Below, piece by piece: positions 34,263 to 43,113 of a stretch of 64,000 nucleotides of DNA. The position numbers and the translations under genes are program-made. The stretch covers positions 3,190,709 through 3,254,708 of the forward strand of contig CP043547.1 of the NCBI GenBank assembly GCA_009664345.1, read 5' to 3'. The DNA comes from Planctomycetales bacterium 10988 (GTDB lineage Bacteria > Planctomycetota > Planctomycetia > Pirellulales > Pb10988). Each line of letters starts with the position of its first letter. Position 1 is the stretch's first letter. The notes beneath the pieces are model-generated. The model had not been told where the DNA came from, did no database searches, and worked only from the letters and a program-made list of their open reading frames with translations.

Positions 34263-36182
34263 TTATTCATCCGACAGCGGTTCGCCAAGCGTGACCTGGA
34301 GTTCTTCGGTTGCTTTCCCTCGTTTGACGGTCACTTTGATTGTTTCGCCAGGTTTATATTTCCGCAAGCCGGCGGCAAGCCCCTGAATATCGCCCACCGG
34401 AATTTCTCCAAACTGGACGATAATATCACCCTTTTTCAACCCACCTTGATCGGCGGGAGAATTGGGAGAAACCCCATTGAGTTCCAGGCCGTCGGCTTCC
34501 CCTTCGTAATTGGGCATGACTCCCAGATACGCCATGTTGCCGCGGCCTCGGCTGGCGGAGGAAACCTGGGCAAATTGGGGAGGTTCGGTTTGGTGCAACA
34601 AGTAATCAAGCACGGCTTCACTGTAATCCACCACTTGGACAATGCCGGGAAGGTTCAAGGTTTCGATGCGATCCGCCGGGGTATGGTATTCCTTGGTGAT
34701 CCCGGTGAAGAAGTGGAGGACCGGGATTTCTTGCTGATAAAAAGGATAATGGTCACTGGCACCCATCATCCCGCTGGGTTGGTTGAGGGTGAGTTCTTCC
34801 TCGGCGTTTGCCCGTTGCAAGGCCTTTTCGAAGGCATCCCCAGTCTTACCGCCATAGACCGTTAGTTCACTTTTTCGCAGTCGCCCAATCATATCAAAAT
34901 TGAGCATCGCAATCGTTTGATTCAAAGGATAAAGAGGGTTCTTGATATAGTGCTGACTTCCTAGCAGGCCACGTTCTTCCGCGGTGAAGGCCATAAAGAT
35001 CAAGGTCCGTTTCGGCTTTTGTTCCTGTTTTCCAAATCGCCGAGCGAGTTCCAAAATGGCCGCCGTGCCCGAGGCATTGTCATCCGCTCCGACATGCAAC
35101 TCTTTTGAATTGGGAATGCGGGAGCCGATTTCTCCAAAGCCCAAGTGATCATAATGAGCCCCTAAAATGATGGCTTCTTTGGCATAAGGGCCTTCGCCGG
35201 GAAGAATCCCCACGACATTCGGCACGGAGATTTTTACTTTTTCGAAGCCCGTCTGGTAGTGAACCGTCCAACCTTCCAGCGGCATGGAGAGAGGTTTCAA
35301 GCTCCGATCAATCTGTTTTTCAATCGCTTGAACGGACTTTAATTCTCTCTTTTTGCCTGTGATCGGATTTTGTTTGAGTAGGCCATTTACGGCAGCTTGG
35401 GAAAGTTGGGCGAAAGGAATTTGCATCGATCGCGTGCCGAATCCATTGGCCGACACAAGTTCATCGGGTTCGTCTTTGGTTGTGAACAGCGTGTCATTTA
35501 CCAGAAGAACGCCGACCGCTCCCTGTTTTTTCGCTGCTTGCAATTTGGTGCGGATATAAGAGTGGGGGGTGATTTCTTCCCCGGCAAAGACCGAATCTTG
35601 TTGGGCTTGTTGCGGTTCTCGCCGCAGAATCAAAACGACCTTCCCTTTTACATCAAGGCTTTTGTAGTCATTGTAACCCAGCGAATCCGCTTCGATTCCA
35701 TAGCCGGCAAAGACCAGCGGGGCACTCATTTTCCCGGCTCCGCCGATCATCAGTGGTTGAAAATCCTTCTCCAATTCCAAAGCTTGCCGCTGTCCATCGG
35801 GGCCTTCCAAGACGAGAGAAGTTTCGGCAGGAAGGACTTTTTGATCGACGACGACCGGGAAAGATTGAAAGTAGCTTCCGTCCTCCGTTCCGCTTTTCAG
35901 CCCGGCTTCTCGGAAAACTTCTCGAATATAAACGGCCGCTTTATGAATCCCCTCCGTTTGCACCCCGCGGCCTTCCAGTTCGTCGGAAGCCAGATAACGG
36001 ACATCCTCGGTGATCCGCTGAAGCGAGGTTTGCGAAGGAGTTGCCGGTTCAAGAAGTGGCGTAACTTCGGGAGGAGGCACCTGGGCCAATAAAAAATCCA
36101 CCGCCGCCAGCAAGAGAAAACTGACAAGTGCCAACAACCGGAAACGGTTGGAAAACCGCCGTCCATCGAGAAATCGATTCAT
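34263..36182 (-). CDS. Exported M28 family metallopeptidase with PA and PDZ domains
   Basis: A 639-residue protein. A signal peptide (about 12-33) is followed by the N-terminal part, a protease-associated insert (about 125-255, FAGYGIEADSLGYNDYK), the M28 zinc-peptidase core with GAHYDHLGFG, GADDNASGTA, EERGLLGS and EYHTPADRIE carrying the five zinc ligands and catalytic Glu, and a C-terminal PDZ domain (about 540-625, GDIIVQFGEIPVGD). It probably removes amino acids from peptides in the periplasm. I set the start at 36182 for the signal peptide; an ATG at 36284 is also open. The MoaD-like gene follows. Confidence 0.92.
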   Translation of the reverse strand: MNRFLDGRRFSNRFRLLALVSFLLLAAVDFLLAQVPPPEVTPLLEPATPSQTSLQRITEDVRYLASDELEGRGVQTEGIHKAAVYIREVFREAGLKSGTEDGSYFQSFPVVVDQKVLPAETSLVLEGPDGQRQALELEKDFQPLMIGGAGKMSAPLVFAGYGIEADSLGYNDYKSLDVKGKVVLILRREPQQAQQDSVFAGEEITPHSYIRTKLQAAKKQGAVGVLLVNDTLFTTKDEPDELVSANGFGTRSMQIPFAQLSQAAVNGLLKQNPITGKKRELKSVQAIEKQIDRSLKPLSMPLEGWTVHYQTGFEKVKISVPNVVGILPGEGPYAKEAIILGAHYDHLGFGEIGSRIPNSKELHVGADDNASGTAAILELARRFGKQEQKPKRTLIFMAFTAEERGLLGSQHYIKNPLYPLNQTIAMLNFDMIGRLRKSELTVYGGKTGDAFEKALQRANAEEELTLNQPSGMMGASDHYPFYQQEIPVLHFFTGITKEYHTPADRIETLNLPGIVQVVDYSEAVLDYLLHQTEPPQFAQVSSASRGRGNMAYLGVMPNYEGEADGLELNGVSPNSPADQGGLKKGDIIVQFGEIPVGDIQGLAAGLRKYKPGETIKVTVKRGKATEELQVTLGEPLSDE

Positions 36183-36460
36183 AAAGAGGCAACTTTCATG
36201 GAATTTTTTGCCTTGGATGGATATCAGAGTCTCGGAAGGGAGGGGCAATCTTGCCAGAGAAATCACTTCCGGAGGTTGCTTCATTATACGAAGAGCTCAA
36301 TCTTCCTTTGGAAGCCTAGGAAACCTGGAGGAATTGATAGGGTCGGTTCAATTCCCACTCGATTGAGTTTAGGATACGCCTGCGGGAGCGCGAAAAGCAA
36401 GAGTTGAGCCGATGAGATTTTGAAAATCCCATCCTGGTGAGATTCGCGGAGAACTCTATA

Positions 36461-36504
36461 AACAAACAAAGCCTTGGCCTCGAGAGGCCAAGGCTTTGTT
36501 TGTT
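36461..36504 (-). terminator. Strong bidirectional terminator hairpin
   Basis: A perfect 21-bp stem (36461-36481 pairing with 36484-36504; core GCCTTGGCCTC/GAGGCCAAGGC) with a two-base GA centre. The outer arms are T-rich on both strands (CTTTGTTTGTT), so it can stop transcription either way. It lies 42 bp beyond the stop of the leftward cyclotransferase gene. Confidence 0.85.
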
Positions 36505-36545
36505 AACTTCATAAGAGCAAGTAAGTTCCGCCAACGGAGGTGACG

Positions 36546-37358
36546 TCAATTGCGTTGGCGAATTAATTGAACTTCGTAGAGTTTAGGCCAATTTTTACCT
36601 GTCAAGAAGAGCCGGTCTTCTTCAGGATCGTAGGCAATGCCGTTGGGAATGGCTTCAGGATTGGGCCGCAAATGGGCAGGCAAAAGATTTCGTAAATCGA
36701 TCCAACCGGTCACTTGGCCAGACTCAGGAGAAATCCGTGCGATCCGGTCACGATGCCAGAGATTCGCATAGATTTCGCCATCAATATATTCAAGTTCGTT
36801 CAATTCCTTGACAGGAAAACGGCGATCAAAGACAGGAAGTTTTCGCACAACCTCGCGGGTTTCCGGATCGATGAATCGCAAGATATTCGACCCATCGCTC
36901 ATGATCCAATGCAGTCCATCATGGGTCAGGCCCCAGCCTTCACCGGCATACCGGAACTGATCGGTCTGTTTGAAGGAATCCGCATCAAAAAGAAAACCTT
37001 GCCGGTTTCGCCAAGTCAGTTGGACAATCTGTCCATCCCACAAGGTGATCCCTTCAGCAAAGTAAGTGGAAGAGATATTGATTTGTTGAAGCACTTTTCC
37101 GGTTTTCAGCTCGACTCGCCGGAGCGAAGACTCGCCATACAACCCGGTGCTTTCCAATAATTCCCCATCATCATAAACCAGACCTTGCGTAAAGGCTTGA
37201 GGGTCATGGGGATAAGTATTCACGACTCGGCAGGCATACCATGTCGGTGCCTGCAGCATCTCCGCAGAAGGTCCCATTGTCGGCCACCATACTAGAAAAC
37301 CAAGGATACCTAGGAATACCGTTCCGAAGATCCACCAGCGATGACGTTGCAGAAACAT
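36546..37358 (-). CDS. Membrane-anchored glutaminyl-peptide cyclotransferase-like protein
   Basis: A 270-residue protein of the plant/bacterial glutamine cyclotransferase family (five-bladed beta-propeller), which turns N-terminal Gln into pyroglutamate. Family blocks are DPQAFTQGLVYDDGELLESTGLYG, EGITLWDGQIVQLTWR, GEGWGLTHDG, LNELEYIDGEIYANLW and NGIAYDPEEDRLFLTGKNWPKLYEV. An N-terminal membrane anchor (about 8-25) would place the propeller in the periplasm. I chose the ATG at 37358, with GGAAGG upstream; starts at 37406 and 37442 are open but weaker. A strong terminator follows the gene. Confidence 0.92.
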   Translation of the reverse strand: MFLQRHRWWIFGTVFLGILGFLVWWPTMGPSAEMLQAPTWYACRVVNTYPHDPQAFTQGLVYDDGELLESTGLYGESSLRRVELKTGKVLQQINISSTYFAEGITLWDGQIVQLTWRNRQGFLFDADSFKQTDQFRYAGEGWGLTHDGLHWIMSDGSNILRFIDPETREVVRKLPVFDRRFPVKELNELEYIDGEIYANLWHRDRIARISPESGQVTGWIDLRNLLPAHLRPNPEAIPNGIAYDPEEDRLFLTGKNWPKLYEVQLIRQRN

Positions 37359-37876
37359 CCATAACCTTCCATGATTTCCTGGAGAAGCAGACTTCCTTAC
37401 AACCATTGGACGCTCATCTATGCGTTTCTGAGCAATGGGCACCGAACCGAAAGGAACCCATTCCTTTCTCGTTTCGATAAGTCCATTCCTCGACTTGGTC
37501 TTTTGCTTCCCGGTGTTAGACGATTCCGCCTCCCTGGTAAATGCAGATCAAGTGGGGGCACAACAAAAGGAGTTGGGACAATGGGCAGATTTGTTAGAGT
37601 TGAATAAGGAAGATTGCTCTAACCCTCAATCGCCAACAAATCGGCTATCTATTAAAATCGCAAGATTTTCACCTGGGGTCAAGCGAGAATAAGCAACTCG
37701 AACGAAAATATTCAACTTCCTAGGTTATGCTCGCAAAGAGGCTAGCTGGTTGCTAAGCTATTCCATTCATTCATGAGTTTCGCGATGGAAGGCATCAAAA
37801 CCCAAGAAAAGCTTCTTTTGAAGCTTGAAAACTTTCCTGAAGTATACCCCATGTTTTGGGCATCAAGAGGAAATAA
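37359..37876. other. Divergent intergenic region
   Basis: About 500 bp between the cyclotransferase and the next rightward gene with no supported coding frame. A 7-bp perfect hairpin AAGCTTC-TTTT-GAAGCTT stands at 37809-37826, about 50 bp before the ATG at 37877; it could be an operator or leader structure. Confidence 0.45.
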
Positions 37877-38443
37877 ATGAGTCCTTTTCAGAACGATTCG
37901 TTCGACGATTTTCAGCCGTATGGATTTTCGGACAAACAACAAGGATTTCCCGATTCACAGTTCAGCTTCGCGGACGAAGAACAGATCGAGGCCGCCAAGA
38001 ATTTGGTGAAGGGCCCTTCGCTGGTGTTAATCTTTCTCGGCTTGATCTCGCTTTTGTCCTCTCTCTTTTTTATCTCCGTCGGAGTCTCGATGGTGGTCGC
38101 CCCGCCCGAAGACGAAAAGGTGCAACAGGTCCAACCGAATCAGTCCGGAGACGCACCAGCAAACGAATTGATCATTGAAATAAATGAGAAAGAGCAACAT
38201 CCTGAAGCTGCTTTTATTTTCGGCTTTCTCGGTTGTTTCTTTAGTCTCACGATGATCATCGGTGGATGGAAAATGTACACCCTTTCCAATTATCTCCTGG
38301 CCATGGTCGGAGCCATTATCGCTTTAATCCCTTGTTACCAATGTTGCTATCTCGGTGTTCCCGTAGGCATTTGGGCACTCGTGATCCTCAGTCGAGAAGA
38401 CGTCAAGCAAGCCTTCGCAGCTAAACGCAACAGCATGTTTTAA
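37877..38443 (+). CDS. Membrane protein of unknown function, paralogue 1
   Basis: A 188-residue protein. A polar N-terminal 45 residues (FDDFQPYGFSDKQQG) precede four hydrophobic segments at about 48-72, 108-130, 138-155 and 158-178, with an acidic loop (PEDEKVQQVQP) after the first. The end, GIWALVILSREDVKQAF, matches GWALIVLMNGEVKEAF in the next gene, so the two are paralogues made by tandem duplication. AAGAGG precedes the ATG by six bases. No function is recognisable. Confidence 0.75.
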   Translation: MSPFQNDSFDDFQPYGFSDKQQGFPDSQFSFADEEQIEAAKNLVKGPSLVLIFLGLISLLSSLFFISVGVSMVVAPPEDEKVQQVQPNQSGDAPANELIIEINEKEQHPEAAFIFGFLGCFFSLTMIIGGWKMYTLSNYLLAMVGAIIALIPCYQCCYLGVPVGIWALVILSREDVKQAFAAKRNSMF

Positions 38444-38493
38444 AGGATTCATAATGAAAGGCAGGCGAATACACAAAAAGGTAGATCTGACAC

Positions 38494-39042
38494 ATGAAAG
38501 AGTTTGACTTTGAACCTTATGCCACTCCTCAAGAAAAATCAAAAGATTCGGCCACCGAATTTCATGGTAAATCTTATAAAGAACTTCCCAAAAAGATTAA
38601 ACGAAAAGGGATGATTCTCGGCTTAGTTATATTCACCATGGGAGTAGCTGTCATTTTTACCGGAATCGGGGTGATTTCCAACTTAGTTCTATCACCGGGG
38701 TTTCCTGACATCGCGGAGAATCGGGATGAGATGAGTTACTTTGAAATAATAACATTCGGGTGCTTCGCGATTGGTTTGATCTATATTCCCGCTGGAGTTG
38801 TCATGATCATCGGCGGTATTAAGATCATTTATTTTGAAAACTATTCCCTTGCTCTCGCCAGCGCGATTCTTGCTTTGCTTCCGAATTATATCTGCGGCAT
38901 TTTGAGTTTCGTGATAGCAGGCTGGGCCTTAATCGTCTTGATGAACGGGGAAGTGAAAGAAGCATTTCATTCAATTAAAATATTAGCGGATGACTTTTCG
39001 ACTAAAAGCCACAATAAAGAAACCCCAGAGCAGAGTGCCTAG
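38494..39042 (+). CDS. Membrane protein of unknown function, paralogue 2
   Basis: A 182-residue protein with the same plan as the gene before it: polar N-terminus (MKEFDFEPYATPQEK), a membrane segment near 44-66, an acidic loop, further segments near 85-112, 117-135 and 138-155, and the C-terminal VIAGWALIVLMNGEVKEAF. The EPYATPQE start recalls NPYASPQE of the protein at 4698-5225. Its last 60 bp overlap the convergent pentapeptide-repeat gene on the opposite strand, so both C-termini are encoded by the same DNA. Confidence 0.72.
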   Translation: MKEFDFEPYATPQEKSKDSATEFHGKSYKELPKKIKRKGMILGLVIFTMGVAVIFTGIGVISNLVLSPGFPDIAENRDEMSYFEIITFGCFAIGLIYIPAGVVMIIGGIKIIYFENYSLALASAILALLPNYICGILSFVIAGWALIVLMNGEVKEAFHSIKILADDFSTKSHNKETPEQSA

Positions 39043-40296
39043 TAAAGCCTCAACGGAAAGTGGAAGTAACATCCACCCTTGGGCATGATAAAGTTGATCA
39101 CCCGTGAAGCCTGCCGTAAACACGGAAACACTTGTTACCAAACCAAAGACAAGACGATTTTCCAAAGAGACGATCGTCTCACCCACCAACGGTTGTTCCA
39201 TTTGAAATTGTTCTAAACCACTGGCATAAATCCCCGCAAAGAACAAAATCATAAGAATGGCACTAATCACGGCTCGGGCGGGATTCGTCCCATAGCCACA
39301 AGCACAATCTAAAAAAAGCCATTCACCAAACTGTTTAAGTTTCCCCCAAGGCCGCCACCAACTCCGTGGTTGGGACCGCCGCTGATTCACTTTAAAGCGA
39401 TAAAGTGCCCAATCTTCTTCTTCATAACGATTTAAATTTTGAAAGTTCTTTTGCAGCAAGCCATATTCATAACTTGCATCAAGCCACTGCCCAGCCTTTT
39501 CACTTGCGAGGCGACCTTTTAACTGAGAACTTTTCAAGAGAATACGATCCGCTAAAGCATTCGCAAACGCAAATTGCTGCTCCGGCCCTTGTTGAATCGA
39601 TTCCAAATAAACCATGTCATTTAATTTACATTTGGATAAATCCAAACATCCATGAACCGTAGAGTCCTCGAGGTCAAGCTTTTTACAAACCGTCGATCCT
39701 CGCATGATCAGATTTTTATCAAAGGTACATTGTCGAAAGACCACACCTTCTTGGGCGGTAAAGGAGCGGAAATCGGCTTCCTCTCGAAAGTGAAAACCAT
39801 GAAATTCGAGCCAATCATTCCAAACGGCCCCCCAACATTTCCAATGCCCGCACGTTCCCCCACGAAAAGTAATATCTTTCTCAGCTTTGACTTTTTCAAA
39901 TTCCAAATAGTTTTCAACTTCAATTCCATAAAATTGACATCCATAAAAGGTGGAGGCACGGAAATGAAGATTTTGTTTAAACTGAGATTTTTTAAATTTG
40001 GTGCGATGAAAGTGGCAACCGCGAAACATGACATTCTGATGGAAGACGGCTTTGCGAACATCAAGCTGATGAAAGGTAACATGAACACATTCAATGGGGT
40101 GTTCAAATTCTCCACGCAGCGATAAATCATGAACCGTAACATTCTTTAAAATGTCGCCACGGCGTATGATTTCTAACGCTTCATGCGCTGAAAGATGGGA
40201 TGGTGATTTTGTATAAATTTCCTTGGATGGTTCTTCTTGTTTTGCATCCTGCGTTGTCATTTCCACGGGGCTTTCTTGGAAAGCTTCAGTCATCAT
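38983..40296 (-). CDS. Pentapeptide-repeat protein with C-terminal two-helix pore-like domain
   Basis: A 437-residue protein. About residues 50-230 form a right-handed pentapeptide-repeat helix with Phe/Leu at regular five-residue steps (e.g. AVFHQNVMFRGCHFHRTKF). A hinge (about 255-330) leads to two membrane helices with a re-entrant segment (about 340-437): NPARAVISAILMILFFAGIY, VTSVSVFTAGFTGD and ALLGTLLWGFFIVAFSRKV. This tail resembles the two-helix K+-channel domain attached to other bacterial pentapeptide proteins, but the filter TVGYGD is replaced by FTAGFTGD. It may be a pore gated by the repeat domain. There are two in-frame ATGs at the start. Confidence 0.78.
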   Translation of the reverse strand: MMTEAFQESPVEMTTQDAKQEEPSKEIYTKSPSHLSAHEALEIIRRGDILKNVTVHDLSLRGEFEHPIECVHVTFHQLDVRKAVFHQNVMFRGCHFHRTKFKKSQFKQNLHFRASTFYGCQFYGIEVENYLEFEKVKAEKDITFRGGTCGHWKCWGAVWNDWLEFHGFHFREEADFRSFTAQEGVVFRQCTFDKNLIMRGSTVCKKLDLEDSTVHGCLDLSKCKLNDMVYLESIQQGPEQQFAFANALADRILLKSSQLKGRLASEKAGQWLDASYEYGLLQKNFQNLNRYEEEDWALYRFKVNQRRSQPRSWWRPWGKLKQFGEWLFLDCACGYGTNPARAVISAILMILFFAGIYASGLEQFQMEQPLVGETIVSLENRLVFGLVTSVSVFTAGFTGDQLYHAQGWMLLPLSVEALLGTLLWGFFIVAFSRKVIR

Positions 40297-40341
40297 CGAT
40301 CCATATAAAAAGAGTTTATTTTACTTCTGCTCCGAACAGCA

Positions 40342-40374
40342 CCGAAGGCGAGTGTTCCCCGCACTCGCCTTCGG
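40342..40374. repeat. REP-like perfect hairpin
   Basis: A 13-bp perfect GC-rich stem, CCGAAGGCGAGTG (40342-40354) and CACTCGCCTTCGG (40362-40374), with loop TTCCCCG. There is no T-tract on either side, so it is not a classic intrinsic terminator. It lies between two leftward genes and has the form of a REP-type palindromic repeat. Confidence 0.65.
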
Positions 40375-40546
40375 CCGACGGATTGAGGAAAATCCGGCCT
40401 GCCCCTGTACCGGAAATTCGCTCTCTGTTAGGAACGGGTCATTCTGGCGATTGGCTCAGAAGAATATTAAAAAAATTTACTCATCAAAATTTCAATTCAA
40501 AGGACAGTCGAAATTTAAACGGGTTCGGGGAAAAATTGCCAAGATA

Positions 40547-41845
40547 CTAAACCAGCTCAGAAAGATCGACGAGCCATACTTGACGGCCTTCGCCACCATG
40601 CGGGGAATCGATCGTAACCAGTTTCCCATCGCGACTACTTCGTGGATGAAGATCACATCGCCATTCTCCGGTGTACTCAGGCGGCGAATGAAAGGCCCCT
40701 AAATCCGTTCTTTTGTTTTGTAAAACATCGTAAAGATATAATGTCTGCAAGCGATCCGGTCGGCTAGGGTAAGTGTCATTTAAAATGATGGAATTTGAAG
40801 TTTTCGGCAGGTAAGTATTATGTCCATTCACGGTCATTAATTCAGGTCCAACCGGTTCTACCTTTTGAGTTTTATCTTTAAATAAATAAAATCCGCTGGG
40901 CATGCCGATCGGTTCTGTCCAAGCGCAAATATGCTCAGGGTCTTTCCAAATAAAATGAGAGGTATTTCCAGAAGGATCGAGTTCATATAAGTCCGAACCA
41001 TCTAGATTGGCAGTAAACATTTTTGTAACAAATCGTCCTAAAGTTTTCTCTTTTCCCGAACCTTCCTCTGGTCGCCAGCGATGAAGAAAAATAAATCGCT
41101 TTGAGTCGGGAGAAATCAACAAGTGATTAACATAATGCCAGCAATTTTTTAATTTTTCTCCACGATAAGGGATCTGAGCTAAATCATGATAAGAAATCAA
41201 AAGATTAGACTCACCCGTTTCTAAATCAACTTTCCAGATGCCGGAATTTTTAGGTGCTTGTTGATCTTTGTTGGCGTCTTCCACACCGGCATAGCCATAG
41301 CCCGGCCGCATATTTTGAATACGTTCAAAGTCAGTCGTAACGGCGGTTTTTCCATCAGGGCTAATGGTATAAACAGGGCGGTCGAGTGTTCGTTTTTCCT
41401 TGGTGGAAATATTTAAAAGGTGACAAACAAAGGAGCCATTCTCTCGGTCATTCCAAACAACTTCCGCTTTGTTTTTTGGTCTCCATTGCAACATGCATCC
41501 TTGTTGCCATCCCCAGGCATCACTTTTCCCTAATGGTATCCACTGATCATTGTTAAAGAGGTCAATCATGCCGACTTGAATTTGATCGGAAGCCCGAGGA
41601 GAACGGTGTTCAAAATTCACTTCATTACTTAACACATAACGGTTAGTTGGGTCAAATTGTTGTTTGTCATAGTATCCAAACCAATGATGTTTGGGACCTT
41701 TTGTAATCGCCCGGACGGGAGCAAACGTTTTAGTTTTTCCAAGGTCGGCGAATACCTTCGCTTGGATTCCTGACAAACTTAGACCAGCCGCAAGTGCGGA
41801 GGTTTGTTTTATCCAATCTCTCCGTGTGTAGTTTTGATTTTGCAT
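40547..41845 (-). CDS. Tat-exported beta-propeller protein
   Basis: A 432-residue protein. The N-terminus NYTRRDWIKQTSALAAG is a twin-arginine signal, so it should be exported folded. The rest has the repeating strand pattern of a TolB/WD40-like propeller, with blocks such as YTISPDGKTAVTTDF, HLLISPDSKRFIFLHRW and the ending HPRSSRDGKLVTIDSPHGG. Oligogalacturonate-lyase-like propellers end in a similar way, but no catalytic residue can be assigned. AAAGGAA precedes the ATG by eight bases. The RNase Z-type gene lies 34 bp upstream on the same strand. Confidence 0.82.
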   Translation of the reverse strand: MQNQNYTRRDWIKQTSALAAGLSLSGIQAKVFADLGKTKTFAPVRAITKGPKHHWFGYYDKQQFDPTNRYVLSNEVNFEHRSPRASDQIQVGMIDLFNNDQWIPLGKSDAWGWQQGCMLQWRPKNKAEVVWNDRENGSFVCHLLNISTKEKRTLDRPVYTISPDGKTAVTTDFERIQNMRPGYGYAGVEDANKDQQAPKNSGIWKVDLETGESNLLISYHDLAQIPYRGEKLKNCWHYVNHLLISPDSKRFIFLHRWRPEEGSGKEKTLGRFVTKMFTANLDGSDLYELDPSGNTSHFIWKDPEHICAWTEPIGMPSGFYLFKDKTQKVEPVGPELMTVNGHNTYLPKTSNSIILNDTYPSRPDRLQTLYLYDVLQNKRTDLGAFHSPPEYTGEWRCDLHPRSSRDGKLVTIDSPHGGEGRQVWLVDLSELV

Positions 41846-41879
41846 TCGATATTTCCTTTCAGTAGGGGGATTGGTGGTG

Positions 41880-42878
41880 TTAAAAAATTGCTTGGGCTTG
41901 CGGGAAGATGGTTTGGGCTTCTTCCAATAATAAATGATATTGGCCTTGATAGCGACCAGAAAAATGAATAAGAATTAATTGTTCGACTTTTGCCTCTTTG
42001 GCAAGTTCAGCAGCTTGCAAGGCTGTCATGTGTCGATATTTATCTGCTTGCTTTTGATGCTTGGATAAATAAAAACTATCACAATACAATCGCGTTGCTT
42101 TCTTTGCCAATTCAAACAGTTTTGGTTTACTCGTCTCGCTGTAGGCTGTGTCCGTAATATAGGTAACTTTGGAAGCAGGTTGATGCACAAAGTATTGATC
42201 GAGCAAGGTTTGAATTTGAAAAATCCCGCCTTGAATTTCGATCGATTTTTTTTTAGGTGTTCCTTGCTTCGCAGAATCTAACACTTCTTGAATCCATCGT
42301 CCGGGCCGCAGCACTCCTTCTTTAAGTTTCTGCGAATCAGGATGATAGCCTGCTTTTTCTGTTAAAGAAAAATTTAAACACGGGACAGGGTGATCAACAA
42401 GTTCCGCCTCAATCAAAAGTTGATCATTTTCATGAATGATTAAATTTTCACGGGGGAGGATCTCAATGATCGGTTTAGGAAACCGGCGGCGGCATTCCAA
42501 TACACCACGATGTAATTCCGTTTCATGAATTTCCGTTACTTTGATCACAATCTGTTGAAAAGGAAAGAAGGGATATTCGTAGCTCTTTATTCGGTCATAA
42601 ATCTTTTGAATACTTCCTGCCGGACCATATACAGAAAGCGTTTTCTTGGCATCGATATTGGCACGGATGACGCGATCAAATCCGATAAAGTGATCCACAT
42701 GATGATGTGAAATCAACACGGCTTCCAAGTCACTTAGCTGCTTTAAAGAAAGTGTGTAATTTTCACCGGCGTCGAAAAGGAAGGCATCATCTCTTCCTGG
42801 ATAATCGATATAGAGAACCGGGTCACCCGTTGAGCCATTTACTAAATTGATGGTCGAGTTTAATTCTTTTGATCCCAT
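41880..42878 (-). CDS. Ribonuclease Z-type metallo-beta-lactamase hydrolase
   Basis: A 332-residue metallo-beta-lactamase-fold protein. HxHxDH is present as H58-H-H60-V-D62-H63, followed by LVDHPVPCLNFSL, YITDTAYSE with the bridging Asp, the HMTALQAAELAKEA helix and LILIHFSGRY with the last His, an order typical of RNase Z (tRNA 3'-end endonuclease). The N-terminus lacks the usual LGTxG...R start and reads STINLVNGSTGDP, so it could be a paralogue with another substrate. AAAGGAAG precedes the ATG. The Tat-propeller gene follows after 34 bp. Confidence 0.85.
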   Translation of the reverse strand: MGSKELNSTINLVNGSTGDPVLYIDYPGRDDAFLFDAGENYTLSLKQLSDLEAVLISHHHVDHFIGFDRVIRANIDAKKTLSVYGPAGSIQKIYDRIKSYEYPFFPFQQIVIKVTEIHETELHRGVLECRRRFPKPIIEILPRENLIIHENDQLLIEAELVDHPVPCLNFSLTEKAGYHPDSQKLKEGVLRPGRWIQEVLDSAKQGTPKKKSIEIQGGIFQIQTLLDQYFVHQPASKVTYITDTAYSETSKPKLFELAKKATRLYCDSFYLSKHQKQADKYRHMTALQAAELAKEAKVEQLILIHFSGRYQGQYHLLLEEAQTIFPQAQAIF

Positions 42879-43113
42879 CGTTCTTCCTTTAGAGACCTTT
42901 ACCTCAAGATGAAATCTGTTTTGTCCACTGAGTGTTTAATATTTAAAAAAGAAGTTTATCAGGACTTTGTCAGGTTTTACAAAGCGATTTGTCGGGGCTT
43001 CTTGTTACTTGTTGTTTTCTTGTTTTGTATTCTCGTGGTATTCACTCTACGATTTGTCAGACTTTGACTGAACGTTTTTCATCACATCACACTCCTTTTT
43101 TACAGGAACAAGT
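42879..43113. other. AT-rich region with repeated TTTGTC motif before the phage-like genes
   Basis: No gene is supported. TTTGTC followed by AG or GG occurs at about 42966, 42988 and 43052, and CTTTGAC nearby. Base composition is AT-richer than the flanks. It probably carries the promoter of the phage-like genes. Confidence 0.4.

Noticed and set aside
36461-36504. A mobile-element end or attachment site
   Set aside because: The 21-bp perfect hairpin with T-rich arms placed after a stop codon is better explained as a bidirectional terminator.
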